Shown here: one piece after another, positions 43,398-51,186 of the stretch
Layout: each line of letters opens with the position of its first letter
How positions within the stretch are numbered: position 1 is the stretch's first letter
NCBI RefSeq assembly: GCF_020386615.1
Contig: NZ_CP077769.1
Coordinates: forward strand, 6,931,501-6,995,500
Length of the DNA: 64,000 bases
Direction: 5' to 3'
Source of the DNA: Chitinophaga pendula
GTDB lineage: Bacteria; Bacteroidota; Bacteroidia; Chitinophagales; Chitinophagaceae
Translations under genes and position numbers: made by a program
Notes under the pieces: model-generated
What the model was told of the DNA's origin: nothing
Databases searched by the model: none
The model's input: only the letters and a program-made list of their open reading frames with translations

Positions 43398-43847
43398 ATG
43401 ACATATTCTGACATCGTTTTAGATCATTACAACAACCCCAGAAATGTCGGCACTTTGGATAGCAAGAGTAATACTGTAGGTACTGGCCTGATTGGCAACA
43501 ATGAATGGGGCGAGGTAATCCGCCTCCAGATAGAAGTCAGCCTGACCACACGTGTCATTACAGCGGCTAAGTTTAAGACCTTCGGAGGCGGCGCCGCTAT
43601 AGCAGCTTCATCACTGGCAACAGAGTGGCTTAAAGGGAAAACAATAGAAGAGGCTGCCCGTATTGACAATATGGACTTTGTAGCTGCCCTTAACCTATCG
43701 CCTGTCAATCTGCATTGTTCTATTCTGGTAGAAGACGCGATCAAAGCATCCATCAACGACTTCCTGCGTAAAAACGGATTGGAAGAGCTATCAGTAGCTG
43801 AAATTGAAAATGCAGATATAGAAGAAGAGGAAGATATCTTCCATTAA
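43398..43847 (+). CDS. IscU-like scaffold with two of three cluster cysteines lost
   Basis: 149 residues, clearly IscU: YSDIVLDHYNNPRNVGTLD, AKFKTFGGGAAIAASSLATEWLKGKTIEEA and LSPVNLHCSILVEDAIKA. The three Fe-S ligand cysteines of IscU align with W37 (codon TGG at 43506), G64 (GGC at 43587) and C107. So only the last is kept. The conserved aspartate after the first cysteine is Glu. The reading frame is intact and the fold motifs are conserved, so this is not simple decay. It has an acidic C-terminal tail (IEEEEDIFH) not seen in ordinary IscU. It may act as a sulfur acceptor or a regulator of IscS. Confidence 0.85.
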   Translation: MTYSDIVLDHYNNPRNVGTLDSKSNTVGTGLIGNNEWGEVIRLQIEVSLTTRVITAAKFKTFGGGAAIAASSLATEWLKGKTIEEAARIDNMDFVAALNLSPVNLHCSILVEDAIKASINDFLRKNGLEELSVAEIENADIEEEEDIFH

Positions 43848-44004
43848 ATTGTCGACGTCCTTTTAGCCCTATCCCGTGCTGGTCCTGCTCGCTTTGGCAG
43901 GACGGATAAGCCTTTCACTTGTTACATTCCTCCCTTTTTTACTTCACCATTGCCAGGAAAACATCCAATGGTATAAGTTTTTAATAGCACATGGCGTTAT
44001 TTTA

Positions 44005-44012
44005 TATATTTG
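44005..44012 (+). promoter_or_regulatory. -7 element of gldF
   Basis: TATATTTG lies 20 bases before the gldF ATG at 44032, within what would be the coding part of a longer frame beginning at 43876. This argues for the shorter protein. Confidence 0.6.
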
Positions 44013-44031
44013 TGCTTTTACTAATTTTTCC

Positions 44032-44769
44032 ATGCTGGCCGTCTTTAAGAAAGAAATACAACAGTTTTTCAGCAGTATAACAGGATACGTAGCTATCCTG
44101 CTGTTTTTACTGGCAAATGGTCTGATGTTATTCGTGTTCCCGGATACCAGTCTGCTGGACTACGGGTATGCAAATCTAGACCCGCTTTTTGAATTGGCTC
44201 CTATTATTTACCTGTTGCTGATACCAGCTATCACGATGCGTAGCCTGGCAGATGAATTCAAAACCGGTACGATGGAGCTGCTAAGTACCAAACCCTTGAC
44301 CTGGTGGCAGGTCATAATGGGTAAATATTGGGCCGGGCTACTGGTCGTATTGATATCCCTATTGCCTACCCTTGTCTATTACGTTGCCATATCCAGACTG
44401 AGCACCGTTCCCGGAAACATTGACAATGGCGGTATCACCGGCGCATATATCGGCCTCTTCCTGTTGGGGGCTGTCTTTACCGCCATTGGTATATGGTCGT
44501 CCTCGCTGACAGCCAACTCGGTAGTCGCTTTCTTAATAGCCGTATTTACCTGCTTCCTGTGCTATAATGGATTCGATGCCCTTAGTAAGGTCGCCGTATT
44601 TACAGGTGGCGCCGACTATTATCTACAAATGGCAGGGATTAAATTTCATTATACTTCCATCAGCCGCGGGGTTATTGATAGCCGGGATGTGGTGTACTTC
44701 ATCAGTTTAATTGCTTTTATGCTATACCTTACCCGTTTGTCACTACAACGAAGAATGTGGGATAGCTGA
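44032..44769 (+). CDS. gldF: Gliding-associated ABC transporter permease GldF
   Basis: About 245 residues from the ATG at 44032 (MLAVFKKEIQQFFSSITGYVAI), the usual GldF N-terminus. Six membrane segments of the ABC-2 permease type are visible. SLADEFKTGTMELLSTKPLTWWQVIMGKYWAG is the conserved cytosolic coupling segment. With GldG and the ATPase GldA (not in the window) it forms a transporter tied to gliding. GldG follows 59 bases on. Confidence 0.92.
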   Translation: MLAVFKKEIQQFFSSITGYVAILLFLLANGLMLFVFPDTSLLDYGYANLDPLFELAPIIYLLLIPAITMRSLADEFKTGTMELLSTKPLTWWQVIMGKYWAGLLVVLISLLPTLVYYVAISRLSTVPGNIDNGGITGAYIGLFLLGAVFTAIGIWSSSLTANSVVAFLIAVFTCFLCYNGFDALSKVAVFTGGADYYLQMAGIKFHYTSISRGVIDSRDVVYFISLIAFMLYLTRLSLQRRMWDS

Positions 44770-44828
44770 TCAAAGCAGCTCCCCCGGCAAATGGAATAAT
44801 AACTGAATAACCAGAAACGTAGATCACC

Positions 44829-46532
44829 TTGCAGACCAAACAAAAGAAATATTTACAGCGGGTATTGGGAGTGGCGATCTTATTGATCGCTGTTAACATC
44901 CTGGCTGCCTATTTTCATACTCGTCAGGACCTGACAAAAGAAAATAGATATACACTCACGCCTTCCACCAAAGCTTTACTGAAAGGGCTGGACAGTACGG
45001 TTACGATAGAAGTGTTCCTGAAAGGGGACTATCCGGCCAGCTTCCGCCAATTAGCTCGTTCTACCCAAGAGCTATTGGATGAGTTCCGAGAATATGGTAA
45101 ACAACATATCCAATACACCTTTCAAGGTCCCGGACAAGGATTGGATGACTCTGCCCGGCTGGCTTTTCAGGAATCGCTGGCTGCACAGGGCATTATGCCG
45201 TTTAACCTCCAAGTACAGGAACAGTCTAGCCAAGGGTATGCGGAAAAACTGATATTCCCCGGTGCATTGCTTCATTACAAGGGAAGAACTATCGGTGTCA
45301 ATTTACTAAAGAGCCAGGGAGGCCAGGATCCCCTGCAGACAATGAGTAACTCCGAAGCACTATTGGAATATCAGTTTGCCAGCGCTATTCAAAAGCTGCA
45401 ACAAAAGGAAAAACCGCTGATCGGGTATATGCTGGGCAACGGAGAATCGCTGGGCGCCGAAGTGTATGATGCCCTGAGTACCCTACAATCCAACTATCGC
45501 CTGGATACCCTGGGACTGGCGGCTAATAGCCATATTCCCCAGGATTTTGATGTGATTTTATTCAACCGTCCTATTCAAACGTTTACCGAACAGGATAAGC
45601 TGAAGATCGACCAGTACGTCATGAACGGCGGCCGTATCATATGGTATATAGATGCATTGACCGCCTCCGTAGACAGTCTGCAGGGTGGACGAAACTTTAT
45701 TGCTTTTGATCGTGGACTCGACCTGGAAGATCTGTTATTCAGATATGGTGTCCGTATCAACCAGGACCTGGTACAGGACCTGCAATGTGATGTCATCCCC
45801 TTGGTCGTGGGAAGAACTGGAGATCGTCCTCAGATACAACCAGTCCCTTTCCCCTATTTTCCTTTGCTGACACCTACCGGGCAACATCCGATCGTTAAAA
45901 ATATGGATATGGTGCTCAGCAGGTTCACCAGTTCTATGGATACCGTTAAGGGTGGGGAGATCCGCAAGACGGTGTTGCTGACAACTTCTCCTAATAGCCG
46001 TACCCTCCGTGCGCCCGTACAGGTAAGCTGGGATGATGTTAAAAAGCAACCTAACCCACGGGATTTTCGACAATCCAACCTGCCTGCAGCAGTATTACTG
46101 GAAGGTAAATTCATATCCTTGTTCCGTAACAGGCTGGACGACGCCAGCCTGAAAATGGTACAGCAGGTTTCCGGCGCCCCTTTCAAAGCGCAAGCTGAAC
46201 AGGATGGTAAAATGATCGTGATCAGTGACGGAGATGTGATTGCCAATGCAGTATCCCGAAAGAATGGACCGCTGCAAATGGGGATCAATGAATTTAACCC
46301 GGGTTTCGCATTCGCTAATAAAGAATTCTTTTTGAACTGCCTGGAATACCTGACTAATAATAATGGGATACTGGAAAGCCGTAACAAACAGCTAACCCTG
46401 CGCCTGCTGGATCCGGAAAAAGTAAAACAGGAAAAGACAAAATGGCAGGCTATCTGCTTCCTTGCTCCTATAGGTTTGATCTTATTGTTTGCAATGATAT
46501 TCCAGTTCGTTCGCCAACGTAAATACCAGTAA
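44829..46532 (+). CDS. gldG: Gliding-associated ABC transporter component GldG
   Basis: 567 residues beginning at a TTG codon. Membrane segments lie at the N-terminus (about 13-32) and C-terminus (about 537-557), with a large extracytoplasmic region between. Family strings include RYTLTPSTKALLKGLDSTVTIEVFLKGDYPASFRQL, ELLDEFREYG, VILFNRPIQTFTEQDKLKIDQYVMNGGRIIWYIDAL and EFFLNCLEYLTNNNGILESRNK. GldG pairs with GldF. The TTG start is taken because the frame has no ATG nearby. Confidence 0.93.
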   Translation: MQTKQKKYLQRVLGVAILLIAVNILAAYFHTRQDLTKENRYTLTPSTKALLKGLDSTVTIEVFLKGDYPASFRQLARSTQELLDEFREYGKQHIQYTFQGPGQGLDDSARLAFQESLAAQGIMPFNLQVQEQSSQGYAEKLIFPGALLHYKGRTIGVNLLKSQGGQDPLQTMSNSEALLEYQFASAIQKLQQKEKPLIGYMLGNGESLGAEVYDALSTLQSNYRLDTLGLAANSHIPQDFDVILFNRPIQTFTEQDKLKIDQYVMNGGRIIWYIDALTASVDSLQGGRNFIAFDRGLDLEDLLFRYGVRINQDLVQDLQCDVIPLVVGRTGDRPQIQPVPFPYFPLLTPTGQHPIVKNMDMVLSRFTSSMDTVKGGEIRKTVLLTTSPNSRTLRAPVQVSWDDVKKQPNPRDFRQSNLPAAVLLEGKFISLFRNRLDDASLKMVQQVSGAPFKAQAEQDGKMIVISDGDVIANAVSRKNGPLQMGINEFNPGFAFANKEFFLNCLEYLTNNNGILESRNKQLTLRLLDPEKVKQEKTKWQAICFLAPIGLILLFAMIFQFVRQRKYQ

Positions 46533-46648
46533 CCACAATCGCTTGCGTCAAATAATATCTTTTTTTATATGTTGGCCGGCAGCCTTACTGCTGGCCATTT
46601 CTTTCTGCTGTAGATCAGCAGTTCGCTATCGTGGCATATAAATATCCT

Positions 46649-46656
46649 TATCTTTG
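46649..46656 (+). promoter_or_regulatory. -7 element of the terC-like gene
   Basis: TATCTTTG lies 25 bases before the ATG at 46682, which implies a short leader. Confidence 0.55.
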
Positions 46657-46681
46657 CCGTTCACTAATCTAAAAGGTTTTC

Positions 46682-47629
46682 ATGACACCCACGCAGTGGA
46701 CGTACCTCATCTTTGGAATTGTTATAGTATTGGCCCTTATCTTCGACCTCGGGCTGCTTAGCAAAAAATCCGCCACAATCTCCATTAAAAAAGCACTACT
46801 TCAGACAGCCTTCTGGGTAAGCCTTTCCCTGGCCTTCTTTGTTTATATGTGGTTTGAAGATGGACATGCTACCGCCATCAGCTTCCTGAGCGCCTACCTC
46901 ATGGAATGGTCCCTGTCTATTGACAATATTTTCGTTTTCATCTTGATTTTCAGTTTCTTCAAGATTAAAGAAACCAGTTATGCCAGGGTACTGTTGATCG
47001 GTATCCTCATGGCCATCCTATTCCGCGCTGTCTTTATCACTGTTGGAGCCGCCCTGATCGCTGAATTCCATTGGTTATTGTACGTATTTGGAGCCTTCCT
47101 GGTATATACCGGTATCAAAATGTTCGTTGTGGATCAACATGAAGACTTCAAACCGGAAGAAAACATCGCTTATCGCTTTATGAGTAAATACATGCGTATC
47201 ACACATGAAGATCCCAAAGAGCGATTTGTAATAAAAAAACATAATAAGGTGTATTTCACCTCCCTCAGTGTGGTAGTGGTGATGCTGGCGGTAACAGACA
47301 TTATCTTTGCGCTGGACTCCATTCCAGCCGTGTTTGCTATATCCCAGGACCCATTGGTGGTATATACCTCTAATATATTTGCAGTATTAGGACTTCGTTC
47401 CCTCTTTTTCTTACTGAGAGGGGCCGTCACACAATTTGATTACTTACAGCAGGGTATAGCTATCGTGCTGGTATTTATAGGACTGAAGATGTTGGCAGAG
47501 ATCTTTCACTTCACCTTACCCATATATGTTTCCCTGATCGTTATCGTACTATGCCTGGGTGGCTCTATCTGGTATTCTATATACCATAAGAAAAAAGGAG
47601 TACCTGAGCAGTTGAAGGATGGTCATTAA
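46682..47629 (+). CDS. TerC family integral membrane protein (Alx-like)
   Basis: 315 residues with about nine membrane segments. The signature YLMEWSLSIDNIFVFILIFSFF and the second-half DIIFALDSIPAVFAISQDP carry the intramembrane acidic residues of the family. Alx/TerC proteins are linked to manganese export, pH response and tellurite resistance, often supplying metal to secreted proteins. Length matches the Alx subgroup. It is a single gene with its own promoter. Confidence 0.92.
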   Translation: MTPTQWTYLIFGIVIVLALIFDLGLLSKKSATISIKKALLQTAFWVSLSLAFFVYMWFEDGHATAISFLSAYLMEWSLSIDNIFVFILIFSFFKIKETSYARVLLIGILMAILFRAVFITVGAALIAEFHWLLYVFGAFLVYTGIKMFVVDQHEDFKPEENIAYRFMSKYMRITHEDPKERFVIKKHNKVYFTSLSVVVVMLAVTDIIFALDSIPAVFAISQDPLVVYTSNIFAVLGLRSLFFLLRGAVTQFDYLQQGIAIVLVFIGLKMLAEIFHFTLPIYVSLIVIVLCLGGSIWYSIYHKKKGVPEQLKDGH

Positions 47630-47700
47630 GAAAATGTATAACCAGGTATAACGTGACAGATAAAATGTCAACTGAGAGTTTATTACAAATCTGATATCAA

Positions 47701-50205
47701 GTGTACAACGCAGAAAGTATCAGCAAGATCCTGAAAGGGGAGATCCTGCAACAAACAGGTTTCCCGGAGATAGAACATATTTTGCTGGACAGCAGGAAGC
47801 TGAATTTTCCGGAGACATCCCTTTTTATTCCACTCGTTAGCGAGCGGCGTAATGCCCACCAATATATGGAAGAGCTCTACCGTAAAGGTGTGAGCAATTT
47901 CCTGGTGAGCCAACCCGTGGAACTAGGGCATTTCCCCAAGGCCAATATCATACTGGTAAAAGATACCTTACACGCATTACATATGCTGGTAGCCTATCAC
48001 CGCCAGCAATTCCATATACCCGTTATTGGCATCACAGGCAGCAATGGTAAAACGATCATCAAAGAATGGCTTTACCAGCTGCTGGAGAAAGACTATCACA
48101 TCGTACGTAGTCCTAAAAGCTATAACTCCCAGATAGGTGTACCGCTGTCCGTTTGGAAAATGAAGCCGGAACATGAGTTAGCTATTTTTGAAGCGGGTAT
48201 CTCGCAACCGGGAGAAATGGTGAACCTGGAAAAGATCATCCATCCTACCATCGGTATCTTCACTAATATCGGAGAGGCGCATAGCGAAGGCTTTCTGAAT
48301 ATCCGACAGAAGATCAATGAAAAGCTGGTCCTATTTACCAAAAGTGAAGTACTGATCTACTGCAAGGACTACCTCGCTCTCAACGAATGCGTACTTAACT
48401 TCCACACTCAGGTAGGTAAACGCGATAACCAGACCAACCTACAGTTGTTAAGCTGGTCCCGTAAGACCGATGCCGACCTGCGTATCACCCTCCTCGAAAA
48501 GTTAGATAATCACACCCGCATAGAGGCGCTTTATAAACAGGAAGAGCATTTGTCGATAGAGATCCCATTCGTAGACGAAGGATCTATTGAAAACGCCATT
48601 CACTGTTGGGCCCTGATGTTATATCTCGGCAGAGACCAGGCAGAGATCCGCCAGCGTATGCTGACATTGAGCAATATCGCCATGCGGTTGGAACTGAAAC
48701 AGGGCATCAACAACTGCTCTGTGATCAACGATGTATATAACTCCGATCTCGGGTCATTGACGATCGCGCTGGACTTCCTGCAGCAGCAGCAACAACATCC
48801 TACACGTACCGTCATATTGAGCGATATCCTGCAAAGTGGAAAAAGCGACGCGTCCCTTTATGACGAAGTGGCCAGCCTGTTGCAGAAAAAAGGAATAGAA
48901 CGCCTGATCGGTATCGGCAAAAATATCTCCCGCGAGAAAAAGATCTTTCAACAGATAGAAGGACTGAAAAGCAGCTTCTTCAATACCACAGAAGAATTCA
49001 TTCAACAGTTCAATCAGCAGGATTTCCAGCATGAAACCATCCTGCTCAAAGGGGCGCGCGTATTTGAATTTGAACGTATCGGTAAGCTACTGGAGCAAAA
49101 GGCGCATCAGACCATCCTGGAAATCAACCTCAGCGCCATCTCACATAATGTAAAATATTTCCAGTCCCTGCTCAAACCCAATACCAAGCTGATGGCTATG
49201 GTAAAGGCGTTCTCCTACGGCAGCGGCAGTTTTGAAATTGCCAATCTGTTGCAGTTCATTGGTGTAGATTACCTCACCGTAGCCTATGCAGATGAGGGAG
49301 TAGACCTGCGCCGGGCAGGTATCACTATGCCGATTATGGTGATGAACCCGGAACCCAGCACATTCGATGCTATCCTGCAATGGAACCTGGAACCGGAGAT
49401 ATACTCCATGCACATCCTCCAACAGTTCGAAGAGGAAGTGCGTATCGCCGGAAAAACAGCCTTCCCTATCCACGTCAAACTGGATACTGGTATGCACCGC
49501 CTGGGTTTCGAACAGAAAGATATCCCGGCATTGGCTACCATATTAACAGACAACCCGCAGTTAAAGGTACAATCCATCTTCAGCCACCTGGCTGGCAGTG
49601 AAGATCCGGCATTGGACAGTCTCACCAAACAACAGGGGGAATTGTTCTATGAAATGAGCCACCAGCTGCAAAAAGCACTGGGATATGCCGTAATTCGTCA
49701 TATCGCTAACAGCGCTGCTATACATCGGCATCCCGACCTCCAGCTCGATATGGTCAGACTGGGCATCGGCATGTATGGCATAGACAGTGGACAGAATATC
49801 CAGAACCAATTGCGCAATGTGAGCACCCTCAAAACTACTATCGCGCAGCTGAAACACTTGCAGCCGGGAGAGACCGTAGGATATGGCGCCAAATGGAAAG
49901 CCCAGTCACCGGCCGTGATTGCAACCGTTCGCATCGGCTATGCAGATGGATATTTCCGCTCCCTGGGCCAGGGCAAAGGAAGTATGCTGGTAAAAGGGAA
50001 AATGGCTCCCGTCGCCGGTACCATCGCTATGGATATGCTGATGCTGGATGTGACACACATCCCCGGAGTGGAAGAAGGCGACGAAGTGATCGTATTCGGA
50101 GAAGACCTGCCGGTAAAAAAACTCGCACAATGGGCAGGTACCATCCCATATGAAATACTAACCAGTATCTCTCAGCGGGTAAAACGTGTATATTTCCAGG
50201 AATAA
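47701..50205 (+). CDS. Bifunctional MurF ligase / alanine racemase
   Basis: 834 residues from a GTG. Residues 1 to about 455 form a MurF-like ligase (ILLDSRKLNFPETSLFIPL, P-loop GITGSNGKTIIKEWL, SYNSQIGVPLSVW, IGEAHSEGFLN). Residues about 465-834 form a PLP-dependent alanine racemase (LEINLSAISHNVKYFQSLL, the lysine in LMAMVKAFSYGSG, HVKLDTGMHRLGF, GYGAKWKA, AMDMLMLDV). The fusion, typical of Bacteroidota, couples D-alanine supply to use. A separate murF (36030) exists, so the fused ligase part may be redundant or altered; its TGSNGKT loop is still intact. Confidence 0.95.
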   Translation: MYNAESISKILKGEILQQTGFPEIEHILLDSRKLNFPETSLFIPLVSERRNAHQYMEELYRKGVSNFLVSQPVELGHFPKANIILVKDTLHALHMLVAYHRQQFHIPVIGITGSNGKTIIKEWLYQLLEKDYHIVRSPKSYNSQIGVPLSVWKMKPEHELAIFEAGISQPGEMVNLEKIIHPTIGIFTNIGEAHSEGFLNIRQKINEKLVLFTKSEVLIYCKDYLALNECVLNFHTQVGKRDNQTNLQLLSWSRKTDADLRITLLEKLDNHTRIEALYKQEEHLSIEIPFVDEGSIENAIHCWALMLYLGRDQAEIRQRMLTLSNIAMRLELKQGINNCSVINDVYNSDLGSLTIALDFLQQQQQHPTRTVILSDILQSGKSDASLYDEVASLLQKKGIERLIGIGKNISREKKIFQQIEGLKSSFFNTTEEFIQQFNQQDFQHETILLKGARVFEFERIGKLLEQKAHQTILEINLSAISHNVKYFQSLLKPNTKLMAMVKAFSYGSGSFEIANLLQFIGVDYLTVAYADEGVDLRRAGITMPIMVMNPEPSTFDAILQWNLEPEIYSMHILQQFEEEVRIAGKTAFPIHVKLDTGMHRLGFEQKDIPALATILTDNPQLKVQSIFSHLAGSEDPALDSLTKQQGELFYEMSHQLQKALGYAVIRHIANSAAIHRHPDLQLDMVRLGIGMYGIDSGQNIQNQLRNVSTLKTTIAQLKHLQPGETVGYGAKWKAQSPAVIATVRIGYADGYFRSLGQGKGSMLVKGKMAPVAGTIAMDMLMLDVTHIPGVEEGDEVIVFGEDLPVKKLAQWAGTIPYEILTSISQRVKRVYFQE

Positions 50206-50292
50206 AAAAGCACCTGACGCTGTAAAATAAGGCCGCCCTTTTCTACAGCCACTTTAAATAAATCTATTATTTTTGACAAAATTTAATCTATT

Positions 50293-50946
50293 GTGAAATA
50301 TCGTCACGTAATAATAATTGTAGTGCTGATACTGGTGATAGACCAGGCCCTGAAATTCTGGATTAAGACCAATATGTACATGCAGCAGGAATTCATGATA
50401 TTTCCTGATTGGTTCCGGATACACTTCATAGAAAATGAAGGAATGGCCTACGGTCTCAAATTTGGTGGCGATTTTGGTAAGATCCTGCTCACCCTCTTCC
50501 GCCTGGTAGCGGTGGTGATAGGATTTGTATATATGAAAAGACTGATCCGCGAAAAATATCATACCGGCCTGCTCATCTGCGGCTCCCTGATACTCGCAGG
50601 AGCTGCCGGTAACCTGATCGACAGCATGTTCTACGGACTGATATTCTCCGAAAGCACCTACGAAGTGGCCAAGTTCCTGCCCAAAGGTGGAGGATACGGC
50701 AGCTTCCTCCATGGTAAAGTAGTTGATATGCTCTATTTCCCTATCTACGAAGGCTATCTCCCCAAGTGGGTGCCATTCAAAGGTGGCGATTACTTCATAT
50801 TCTTCCGGCCTGTATTTAACATCGCAGATGCCGCTATCTCCGTAGGCGTGATCACAATACTCATTTTCCAGAAACGTTTCTTTAGCCGGCACCTGCAACC
50901 CGCCAGTAACCAACGGCTGGGCAATGAAGTAGATGCCACCGCATAA
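50293..50946 (+). CDS. lspA: Lipoprotein signal peptidase (signal peptidase II)
   Basis: 217 residues from a GTG at 50293. Four membrane segments are present. The catalytic aspartates lie in LAGAAGNLIDSMFYG and in VFNIADAAISVG. Asn-rich HFIENEGMAYGL fits the family. An insert of about 30-40 residues between them (FLPKGGGYGSFLHGKVVDMLYFPIYEGYLPKWVPF region) is a usual Bacteroidota feature. It cleaves lipoprotein signals, needed for the many lipoproteins of this window. It follows murF-alr by 87 bases. Confidence 0.95.
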   Translation: MKYRHVIIIVVLILVIDQALKFWIKTNMYMQQEFMIFPDWFRIHFIENEGMAYGLKFGGDFGKILLTLFRLVAVVIGFVYMKRLIREKYHTGLLICGSLILAGAAGNLIDSMFYGLIFSESTYEVAKFLPKGGGYGSFLHGKVVDMLYFPIYEGYLPKWVPFKGGDYFIFFRPVFNIADAAISVGVITILIFQKRFFSRHLQPASNQRLGNEVDATA

Positions 50947-50970
50947 AAATATACACTCGTTGTAAACAAG

Positions 50971-50999
50971 AAGGCGTAACAGACCAACTGTTACGCCTT
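50971..50999 (+). terminator. Terminator hairpin after lspA
   Basis: AAGGCGTAACAG and CTGTTACGCCTT are a perfect 12-bp stem with an ACCAA loop, followed by a weak CCTGTTTA tail. A 187-base leader with TTTTG and TAATTTAG boxes (near 51095 and 51130) precedes the next gene. Confidence 0.75.
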
Positions 51000-51186
51000 C
51001 CTGTTTATAAAAAGATTACTGCACAACCCCTTGCTAACCAGTTACATTGTAAGACCAGTCCCCCACCCCGCCTCCAATCCCCGTAAATAAAGTCCTCGGA
51101 AATTTTGTAAATAAGCAATAGGCACACTAATTTAGTCCACTAATTCTATAGACTATTAACATTAAAACCACCAAAATCACATTTTA

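Noticed and set aside
43876..44031. 52-residue N-terminal extension of GldF
   Set aside because: A TAnnTTTG promoter lies within it, and GldF proteins begin at the ATG at 44032.
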